From positions 1-6,620 of the forward strand of contig JAUWYH010000088.1 of assembly GCA_030615975.1 (NCBI GenBank): a stretch of DNA of 6,620 nucleotides, in the 5' to 3' direction. Origin of the DNA: Candidatus Aminicenantota bacterium. Its GTDB lineage: Bacteria > Acidobacteriota > Aminicenantia > Aminicenantales > Aminicenantaceae. The position numbers were made by a program, and so were the translations under genes. This document shows, in pieces, positions 1-5,048 of this stretch (positions are counted from its first letter, which is position 1; each line of letters starts with the position of its first letter). The notes under the pieces were generated by a model that searched no databases, was not told the DNA's origin, and saw only the letters and a program-made list of their open reading frames with translations.

Positions 1-23
1 GTATTAATTTTTTCAAGTGATAC

Positions 24-47
24 TCCCTCGCGGCAAGCCACGGAGGA
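24..47. repeat. Imperfect palindrome (hairpin) with CAAG loop
   Basis: Bases 24-33 pair with 38-47 around a CAAG loop (34-37), with two C/A mismatches and one G-T wobble. The core is CGCGGCAAGCC. A second perfect six-base inverted repeat follows, GGTTCA at 57-62 and TGAACC at 76-81. Both look like pieces of a dispersed repeat or mobile-element remnant rather than coding sequence. The element has no T run, so it is unlikely to be an intrinsic terminator. Confidence 0.5.
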
Positions 48-85
48 TTCTGCAAAGGTTCAACTAAATGGGAGATGAACCACAT

Positions 86-134
86 TAAGTAGTAAGTAAC
101 AAACAGTAAGTAGTAGGTAGTAAGTAGTAAATAG
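86..134. repeat. Heptanucleotide tandem repeat, 7 units of TAAGTAG
   Basis: Seven contiguous 7-base units run without a break: TAAGTAG, TAAGTAA, CAAACAG, TAAGTAG, TAGGTAG, TAAGTAG, TAAATAG. Three are identical and the third is the most diverged. TAA or TAG recurs through the units, so the array is non-coding on this strand. Short heptamer arrays of this kind are known as intergenic repeats in several bacterial groups; no function can be assigned. Confidence 0.9.
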
Positions 135-256
135 AATTTGATGACAAATAGAAACATTATGTGCTTTCCGTTTGACGTTTTACGAAAACTCAGCCTATCT
201 AGTTATCCCTCATCGATTTAACAGAGCGAATGGGTTGAAGAGATTGTTATCTTTTC

Positions 257-288
257 TTGACTTTTTTTCTCCAATATTGCATTTTCAT
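257..288 (+). promoter_or_regulatory. Weak candidate promoter for the pyr operon
   Basis: TTGACT (257-262) matches five of six -35 positions. The best -10 candidate, TTTCAT (283-288), matches four of six but at a long 20-base spacing. It is the only -35-like site in the leader that I judged usable, and it lies about 200 bases before pyrR, which would leave a long untranslated leader suited to attenuation. The bad spacing makes this tentative. Confidence 0.22.
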
Positions 289-291
289 AGG

Positions 292-325
292 GAAAGCACG
301 AGCTTTCTTTAACTCAGGAAGAGTT
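292..325 (+). promoter_or_regulatory. Two small tandem hairpins in the pyr leader
   Basis: GAAAGC (292-297) and GCTTTC (302-307) form a perfect 6-bp stem with a 4-base ACGA loop, followed by only TTT. Directly after it AACTC (311-315) and GAGTT (321-325) form a 5-bp stem around AGGAA. In addition GGAAAGCAC (291-299) is a perfect 9-base complement of GTGCTTTCC (161-169), so two mutually exclusive folds are possible. The position upstream of pyrR makes an attenuator conceivable. The T run is poor, and the second loop only loosely resembles the CNGNGA loop of Bacillus PyrR sites. Confidence 0.25.
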
Positions 326-332
326 ATCGAGT

Positions 333-473
333 TACTAATATTAGCGCATTAAATAAAATGTCATTGCAAGTGAAACGAAGCAATCTCATATAGAGTCATA
401 TAGAGAAAAAGATTGCCACGCCCTTCGGGCTCGCAATGACAATGTAAAAACATTTAGTGCGTTTATATTAATA
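333..473. repeat. MITE-like nested inverted repeat with TGTCATTGC arms
   Basis: Two nested pairs of arms define the element. The outer arms, 333-354 and 452-473, match at 18 of 22 positions when one is reverse-complemented, and two of the four mismatches would be G-U pairs in RNA. The inner arms, TGTCATTGCAAG (359-370) and CTCGCAATGACA (430-441), match at 11 of 12. The family of TGTCATTGCGAG...CTCGCAATGACA palindromes is known as a dispersed intergenic repeat in many bacteria. There is no ORF inside, so any mobility would depend on a transposase elsewhere. The right end stops three bases before the pyrR Shine-Dalgarno, so the element is probably transcribed in the pyr leader. Confidence 0.7.
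386..405. repeat. Perfect tandem duplication of TCATATAGAG
   Basis: TCATATAGAG occurs twice in direct succession (386-395 and 396-405) in the centre of the inverted-repeat element. It probably arose by slippage and places no stop or start of interest. Confidence 0.85.
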
Positions 474-489
474 ATTCAGGAGTCGATTT

Positions 490-1044
490 ATGGAAGAAAA
501 AATCAAAGCTAGGATCATGGATTCTCGCAGAATAAAAAGAGTCATTCATCGAATGACAACAGAAATAATTGAACGTAATCGCAATTTAAAAAATTTAGTC
601 ATCATCGGCATAAGGACGAGAGGAATTTATATTGGAAAAAGAATCTCCAGATTGATTAAAGAATTAGAAAACATCGAAATTCCTGTAGGAGTCTTAGACA
701 TTACACTCTACAGAGACGACTTTTCTGAACTTGAAGCCCAGCTTATGGTTAAAAAGACAGAAATAAATTTTTCTGTAACGAAAAAAAATGTCCTTCTTAT
801 CGATGACGTCCTATTTACGGGAAGAACGATACGAGCAGCCATGGACAGCTTGATTGACCTGGGACGTCCTAAAACAATCCAGCTTCTCGTCCTCATTGAC
901 CGGGGACATCGTGAACTGCCTATAAGAGCTGATTATGTCGGAAAAGTTCTTCCCACATCGAAGCAAGAGCTTGTCCATGTAAGGCTAAAGGAGATCGATG
1001 AGAACGATGAAGTTCTGATTGCAGAGCCACAAAGAATTAAATAG
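490..1044 (+). CDS. pyrR: PyrR, pyrimidine operon attenuator / uracil phosphoribosyltransferase
   Basis: This 184-residue protein matches PyrR over its full length. In the well-studied Bacillus case PyrR binds pyr mRNA when UMP is high and promotes termination; many homologues also convert uracil and PRPP to UMP. The type I phosphoribosyltransferase PRPP loop is at residues 101-113 (VLLIDDVLFTGRT, acidic pair D105-D106), with IRTRG at 41-45, DITLYRDD at 70-77 and DRGHRELPIRADY at 137-149. Basic residues that I recall as RNA contacts in B. subtilis PyrR are present (R21, R29, H140, R141, R146, K152), which favours an RNA-binding role over enzyme activity alone. The ATG has a strong CAGGAG site (477-482) seven bases upstream. 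It is the first gene of a pyrR-pyrB-pyrC cluster, the common arrangement. The stop TAG (1042-1044) overlaps the pyrB ribosome binding site. Confidence 0.96.
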   Translation: MEEKIKARIMDSRRIKRVIHRMTTEIIERNRNLKNLVIIGIRTRGIYIGKRISRLIKELENIEIPVGVLDITLYRDDFSELEAQLMVKKTEINFSVTKKNVLLIDDVLFTGRTIRAAMDSLIDLGRPKTIQLLVLIDRGHRELPIRADYVGKVLPTSKQELVHVRLKEIDENDEVLIAEPQRIK

Positions 1045-1047
1045 GAG
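1043..1047 (+). promoter_or_regulatory. Ribosome binding site AGGAG deciding the pyrB start
   Basis: AGGAG at 1043-1047 lies seven bases before TTG at 1055 and shares two bases with the pyrR stop codon. No comparable site precedes the more upstream in-frame TTG at 1019, which lies inside pyrR. The overlap with the stop suggests translational coupling of pyrR and pyrB. Confidence 0.8.
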
Positions 1048-1054
1048 CAAGAAA

Positions 1055-1993
1055 TTGCCTTTCGTTCATAAACATCTTTTAGGGATTCAACATCTCACTG
1101 CTTCCGAAATACTTACTATATTGGATACAGCAGAATCCTTGTTTGAAATTTCCACTCGAGAAGTGAAAAAAGTTCCTATTTTGAGAGGAAAAACAATCAT
1201 CAATCTTTTCTTTGAGCCAAGCACCAGAACCAGAAGCTCGTTTGAACTGGCGGCTAAAAGATTGAGTGCAGATATTATAAATTTTAATCAACAGACAAGT
1301 AGTGTCGTCAAGGGAGAAAGCCTTAAAGATACGGTTTTAAACCTTGAGGCTATGAATCCTGATGCTTTGATCATCAGGCATTTTGCTGCTGGTACACCTC
1401 ACTATATCAGTACCTTCTGCCGTTCCCATATCATAAACGCCGGGGATGGAGCTCATGAGCATCCAACACAGGCTCTCCTTGATGCCTTCACCATACGACA
1501 AGCCAAAAAGAACTTTAAAGACTTAAAAGTTGTTATTATTGGAGATATTCTCCATAGTCGAGTGGCACGATCCAATATTTTTTGCCTTAATAAACTCGGA
1601 GCAAAAATCATTCTTTCTGGCCCCCCTCCCCTACTTCCCCTAGAATTTAAGAAATTTGGAGTCGATATTGACTTTAATCTTGATAGAGCTATTAAAGGAG
1701 CAGATGTTATCATGATGCTAAGAATCCAGTTAGAAAGGCAACAAAAAAGCTCCTTCCCTTCCCTTCGAGAATATAGAAATCTCTACAGCTTGACCAAGAA
1801 AAGATTTCGAAGAGCAAAAAAGAATGCCATTATTATGCACCCAGGCCCTATAAATAGAGGTGTAGAAATATCAGCTGAAATGGCTGATTCCGCAAAATCT
1901 GTTATCCTTAAACAGGTAGAAAACGGTATCGCTGTCAGAATGGCCATCCTTTATATTTTATTAGGAGGAAAAGAGCGTGACTCTATTGATTAA
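1055..1993 (+). CDS. pyrB: Aspartate carbamoyltransferase catalytic subunit
   Basis: PyrB condenses carbamoyl phosphate with L-aspartate to N-carbamoyl-aspartate, the committed step of UMP synthesis; the catalytic chain works as a trimer. Starting at TTG 1055 the protein has 312 residues, close to the family norm of about 305-310, and begins just before the expected HKHLLGI. Motifs in this numbering: FEPSTRTRSSFE with the carbamoyl-phosphate loop STRTR at 56-60, SSVVKGES near 82-89 (the Ser/Lys loop donated by the neighbouring subunit), R108 in IIRH, HPTQ at 136-139, HSRVARSN around R169, MLRIQLERQ around R223, and HPGP at 262-265. All key residues are present. An alternative TTG at 1019 would add 12 residues, but it lies within pyrR and lacks a good ribosome site. 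I see no pyrI regulatory subunit nearby. The last 17 bases overlap pyrC. Confidence 0.96.
   Translation: MPFVHKHLLGIQHLTASEILTILDTAESLFEISTREVKKVPILRGKTIINLFFEPSTRTRSSFELAAKRLSADIINFNQQTSSVVKGESLKDTVLNLEAMNPDALIIRHFAAGTPHYISTFCRSHIINAGDGAHEHPTQALLDAFTIRQAKKNFKDLKVVIIGDILHSRVARSNIFCLNKLGAKIILSGPPPLLPLEFKKFGVDIDFNLDRAIKGADVIMMLRIQLERQQKSSFPSLREYRNLYSLTKKRFRRAKKNAIIMHPGPINRGVEISAEMADSAKSVILKQVENGIAVRMAILYILLGGKERDSID
1963..1968 (+). promoter_or_regulatory. Ribosome binding site AGGAGG for pyrC inside the pyrB 3' end
   Basis: A consensus AGGAGG lies eight bases upstream of the GTG at 1977 and fixes that start. It is read as part of the LGGK codons near the end of pyrB, so the same bases serve both genes, as expected for translational coupling. 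Confidence 0.85.
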
Positions 1994-3254
1994 GAATGGG
2001 AGAGTGATTGATCCCGCTTCTGGTACAGATGAGACATTAGACATTCTTATTGATAAAAGAAAAATCGCTGTTATAAAACCAAAAATTGAAATCGAAGCAA
2101 AAAAAATTATCGATGCCTCCAGGCTAGTGGTTGCCCCTGGTTTTATCGATATGCACACTCATCTTCGAGACCCTGGGCAAGAGAATAAAGAAACCATTCA
2201 CAGCGGTTCTCTTGCTGCAGCCAAAGGAGGCTTTACTTCTATAGCCTGCATGCCTAACACCTTACCTGTTAATGACAATAGAGGAGTCACTGAGTATATT
2301 ATCTCTGAAGCAAAGAAAAGTGCAGTTGTCAATATCTTTCCTATAGCTGCAGTAAGTAAAGATCAAAAAGGTGAAGAGCTCACAGATATGGCAGATCTTG
2401 TTGATGCTGGAGCAGTGGCTTTTTCCGATGATGGTCTTCCTGTGAAACAAAGCCATATCATGCGCCGAGCCCTTGAATATTCTAAGCTCTTAAACACGCT
2501 CATCATCGACCATTGTGAAGACAAAAGCCTTACCCAGGATGGAGTTATGCATGAAGGGTATTATTCCTATCTTTTTGGCCTTAGAGGAATGCCGGCTTCT
2601 TCTGAAGAAATCATAGTGGCCAGAGATTTGATTCTGGCTGAAAAAGCGGATGCCAGAATTCATATTGCTCATTTGAGTGTTAAAGGGGCTATCGATTATA
2701 TCAGAGAAGCTAAGAAAAAAAAGGTTAAAGTCACGACAGAAGTGACGCCTCATCATTTGTTATTAGCCGATTCTTCTCTCGAAAGTTATGACACAAATTT
2801 GAAAGTCAACCCTCCCTTAAGAAGCAAAGATGATGTGGAGGCATTAGTTAAAGCAATAAAGGACGGTATTATTGATGTAATTGTTACAGATCACGCTCCT
2901 CACACTTTGGATGAGAAAAATGTTGAACTTGATAATGCTCCATTTGGCATAAATGGCCTAGAAACAGCGGTCTCTCTTATCCTGGATAAGCTTGTTTATA
3001 AAAATATTATTCCTCTTCAAAAATTTATTGAGATGATATCCACGACTCCAGCCATTATTCTTGGACTCGAAAATAAAGGTAAGATCAAGGTAGGAGTAGA
3101 AGCTGATCTGACTATTCTCAATCTCCACAAAGAAACTGTGGTTGATATTGAAAAATTCAAATCGAAGAGCCAGAATAACCCTTTTCATGGTTGGAAATTA
3201 ATAGGTGCTCCAGTAATGACAATAGTTGGGGGTAAGATAGTATATTCGGAATAG
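1977..3254 (+). CDS. pyrC: Dihydroorotase, class I (amidohydrolase superfamily)
   Basis: PyrC reversibly cyclises N-carbamoyl-aspartate to dihydroorotate, the step after PyrB. The protein has 425 residues, typical of the long class I bacterial dihydroorotases (the E. coli-type class II enzyme is nearer 350). All metal ligands expected for the class are visible: HxH at H60 and H62 in GFIDMHTHLRDPG, D151 in FSDDG, H179 in DHCED, H232 in HIAHLS and D305 in VTDHAPH. Substrate-binding R64 and N94 (MPNT) are also present, so this should be an active enzyme and not the inactive PyrC-like partner found in some ATCase complexes. Some class I enzymes are active only in complex with PyrB, which the 17-base overlap and coupled translation would suit. 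The GTG start is supported by AGGAGG at 1963-1968. Confidence 0.96.
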   Translation: MTLLIKNGRVIDPASGTDETLDILIDKRKIAVIKPKIEIEAKKIIDASRLVVAPGFIDMHTHLRDPGQENKETIHSGSLAAAKGGFTSIACMPNTLPVNDNRGVTEYIISEAKKSAVVNIFPIAAVSKDQKGEELTDMADLVDAGAVAFSDDGLPVKQSHIMRRALEYSKLLNTLIIDHCEDKSLTQDGVMHEGYYSYLFGLRGMPASSEEIIVARDLILAEKADARIHIAHLSVKGAIDYIREAKKKKVKVTTEVTPHHLLLADSSLESYDTNLKVNPPLRSKDDVEALVKAIKDGIIDVIVTDHAPHTLDEKNVELDNAPFGINGLETAVSLILDKLVYKNIIPLQKFIEMISTTPAIILGLENKGKIKVGVEADLTILNLHKETVVDIEKFKSKSQNNPFHGWKLIGAPVMTIVGGKIVYSE

Positions 3255-3261
3255 TTATCAA

Positions 3262-4008
3262 ATGAAAGCAAACCTCTCTCAAATCGAAAAAAAGATAGGC
3301 TATGAATTTAAAAATAAAGAAATCCTTTTTCAAGCTCTAACTCACAGCTCTTATGCTTATGAAAACCATCAAAACAACAGAGCCGATAATGAGGTTTTGG
3401 AATTTCTGGGTGATTCAGTCCTTGGTTTAATCATTGCTGATTTCCTTTGTGCATCATATCCTGATCTTTCCGAAGGCGAGCTCTCAAAACTCAAATCGGC
3501 TGCAGTAAGCACCTCCTCTCTCTCTAATTTCGCCAAAAAAATAAGTCTAGATAAGCAGATATGGCTCGGGAAAGGCGAGGAAAAAAGCGGGGGAAGAAGA
3601 AAAAATACTATTTTAGCGGGAGCTTTTGAAGCACTGATTGCGGCTGTCTATATAGATGGTGGACTCAAAGAAGCTACAAAGTTCATAGGTTTTCATCTAA
3701 AGTCCTTGTTTGAAAAAATTGATGTTAAAAAATTTTTTATCAATAATTATAAATCAGCTCTTCAAGAATTTTTTCAAAGAGAAAATCTTCCTTCCCCTGT
3801 TTATAAAACAATAACTACAAAAGGTCCAGATCATAAAAAGATTTTTCATGTTGAAGTTTTTTCTGAAGACAAATCCCTCGCCAAAGCAAAAGGCCATTCA
3901 AAAAAGAATGCTGAAAAGAAAGCAGCACAAAAAGCCCTCAAAAATCTCTTAGGAAGAAAAATGAAAGCATTGACCTCAGATACGTTCTTGTTGAAGAGAA
4001 GAAAATGA
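3262..4008 (+). CDS. rnc: Ribonuclease III with a Gly in place of a usual catalytic Asp
   Basis: RNase III cleaves double-stranded RNA during rRNA maturation and mRNA turnover as a cytoplasmic homodimer. The 248 residues show the catalytic domain (about 5-150) with the signature NEVLEFLGDSVLG at 43-55, then a double-stranded-RNA-binding domain (about 164-232, ending in GHSKKNAEKKAAQKAL). E44, E47 and D51 correspond to E. coli E38, E41 and D45, and E123 corresponds to E117. The position of E. coli D114, three residues before that Glu, is Gly120 (codon GGA, 3619-3621, in ILAGAFEAL). The rest of the motif and the frame are intact, so this is a substitution and not damage. ATG follows the pyrC stop by seven bases with only a weak GGA upstream, so it is probably translated by coupling. 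The last four bases overlap the next gene. A basic tail (234-248) follows the RNA-binding domain. Confidence 0.95.
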   Translation: MKANLSQIEKKIGYEFKNKEILFQALTHSSYAYENHQNNRADNEVLEFLGDSVLGLIIADFLCASYPDLSEGELSKLKSAAVSTSSLSNFAKKISLDKQIWLGKGEEKSGGRRKNTILAGAFEALIAAVYIDGGLKEATKFIGFHLKSLFEKIDVKKFFINNYKSALQEFFQRENLPSPVYKTITTKGPDHKKIFHVEVFSEDKSLAKAKGHSKKNAEKKAAQKALKNLLGRKMKALTSDTFLLKRRK

Positions 4009-4343
4009 TTGAATCCTACGTATTTGGCCGCATGATTATAGAAGGCCAAACATACACTTCAGACCTTATTATATTCCCCGATCGGATAAATCATTCCTGG
4101 TGGCGAAAATCTGGTCACAGACTCTGTTTGGAAGATATTAAAGAAGTCTTAAAAGAAGAGCCTGAAGTCATAATTATCGGCACAGGGTTCACTGGTCTAA
4201 TGAAAGTTGAGGAAGATGTCAAAAGGCACGCTCAATCAAAAGGAATATTGCTCATCATTGAAAAAACCAAAAATGCTGTCCAGAAATTCAATGAGTTATC
4301 ATCTAAAAAAAAGACTGTTGGTGCTTTCCATTTGACATGCTAA
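4005..4343 (+). CDS. Mth938-like domain protein (DUF498 / PF04430 family)
   Basis: This 112-residue protein has the pattern of the Mth938/DUF498 family, a small single-domain fold found in bacteria, archaea and, as NDUFAF3 and AAMDC, in animals. Recognisable parts in order: an FG...GQTYTSDLIIFPD start (7-26), WWRKSGHRL (32-40), EVIIIGTGFTGLMKV (54-68), the mid-protein strand ILLIIEKT (81-88) followed by A91-V92, and the family-type end GAFHLTC (106-112). The biochemical role in bacteria is unknown; NDUFAF3 assists respiratory complex I assembly, which should not be carried over here without evidence. The ATG overlaps the rnc stop as ATGA, with a purine-rich GAAGAGAAG just upstream, so it is almost certainly translated with rnc. 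Length matches the family, and no truncation is seen. TAA is followed in frame by TGA. Confidence 0.87.
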   Translation: MIESYVFGRMIIEGQTYTSDLIIFPDRINHSWWRKSGHRLCLEDIKEVLKEEPEVIIIGTGFTGLMKVEEDVKRHAQSKGILLIIEKTKNAVQKFNELSSKKKTVGAFHLTC

Positions 4344-4374
4344 TGAGTTGTTTCTTCCCTAAAGGCTCTATTAT
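4332..4374 (+). promoter_or_regulatory. Weak promoter-like elements ahead of the Cys-rich gene
   Basis: TATTAT (4369-4374) matches five of six -10 positions and lies about 15 bases before the ATG at 4389. TTGTTT (4348-4353) would be a poor -35 at 15-base spacing. A consensus TTGACA (4332-4337) is too far away to pair with it. If the -10 is used, the transcript would start only a few bases before the ATG, which would fit the missing Shine-Dalgarno. Read-through from rnc is equally possible. Confidence 0.2.
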
Positions 4375-4388
4375 CATTCATATTTAAA

Positions 4389-5033
4389 ATGGCAAAATGT
4401 GAGAAATGCAAAAAAAGAAAGGCTAAGCGCTATTGTATCGCTTTAGGGGAATCTCTATGTCCTCTCTGCTGTGGTCTCCTCAGGGAAAAAGAGATTCACT
4501 GTCCGCCTGACTGTAGTTTCCTCGTACAGCATAAACCTTATCAAAATAAACGAATCTTAGAAAAAAAACAGACATCCTTATCAGCAAAGGACTTATCAGG
4601 AGAAGATATTCTGAAGGATGAGAGAATGGCCTGGCTTGCCTTTCATATAGAGATACCCTTAAAAGAATTCGCCGAAAAAAAGGACTCTTTTAAAGATATA
4701 GATGCTATTTTAGCATTAGAATATGCTAAAGAAAAAGTTGATAAAGGAAAAAGAGTTCTTTTTTTTCCGAACGAAAAGATTGGCCCAAAGAATGATGTGG
4801 GAGAGGCTATTTATCAGAATATAGAAGAATGTCGGTATGAGAAAAAGATTATCCTTCCAGGAGTAAATGATATATACAGAGAAGAAGAAAAAATCAAATG
4901 TTTGGAAAGAATCATTCTCTCTGTAAAATTCTGGGCAAAAGGGAGCTTTGAAGACCGCAATTATATCCAGCAACTCATTGAGCGCTTTGCTCACCTAAAA
5001 GAATTATCCACTCAAAAAAAAATCATTACTTAA
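4389..5033 (+). CDS. Unrecognised protein with N-terminal Cys-rich, probably zinc-binding, domain
   Basis: The 214-residue protein is soluble by sequence and has no signal peptide. I do not recognise a named family. The first 42 residues hold eight cysteines, C4, C7, C16, C24, C27, C28, C38 and C42, in the order CxxC-x8-C-x7-CxxCC-x9-C-x3-C, with nearby H37 and H48. This spacing suggests one or two structural zinc sites, like a compact treble-clef or B-box-type finger. A basic linker follows (49-61), then a Lys/Glu-rich, largely helical-looking region (about 70-205). With no catalytic motif visible, an RNA, DNA or protein adaptor role is a guess. The ATG is the only usable start, since in-frame TAA and TGA lie at 4341-4346, yet it has no Shine-Dalgarno. 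The gene follows the Mth938-like gene by 45 bases. The stop lies 15 bases from the stop of the opposing gene. Confidence 0.8.
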   Translation: MAKCEKCKKRKAKRYCIALGESLCPLCCGLLREKEIHCPPDCSFLVQHKPYQNKRILEKKQTSLSAKDLSGEDILKDERMAWLAFHIEIPLKEFAEKKDSFKDIDAILALEYAKEKVDKGKRVLFFPNEKIGPKNDVGEAIYQNIEECRYEKKIILPGVNDIYREEEKIKCLERIILSVKFWAKGSFEDRNYIQQLIERFAHLKELSTQKKIIT

Positions 5034-5048
5034 AATGGGGACATTTCC

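Noticed and set aside
1..78. Open frame on the plus strand from the window edge, ending in TGA at 76-78, and an opposing open frame on the minus strand from ATG at 85 to the edge.
   Set aside because: Both are under 30 codons, run through palindromes at 24-47 and 57-81, and resemble no protein I know. Repeat sequence explains them better, though a gene end beyond the edge cannot be excluded.
86..134. CRISPR array.
   Set aside because: Units are 7 bases with no spacers, so it is a simple tandem repeat.
1616..1640. C-rich stretch in pyrB, unlike the surrounding AT-rich sequence.
   Set aside because: It encodes a GPPPLLPLE loop that fits the usual GPP(T/P)LLP segment of aspartate carbamoyltransferases, so it is protein constraint and not foreign DNA.
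5034..5048. Possible bidirectional terminator between the convergent genes.
   Set aside because: GGGGA and TTTCC could pair only with G-U pairs around a two-base loop and there is no T run, so no credible stem exists.
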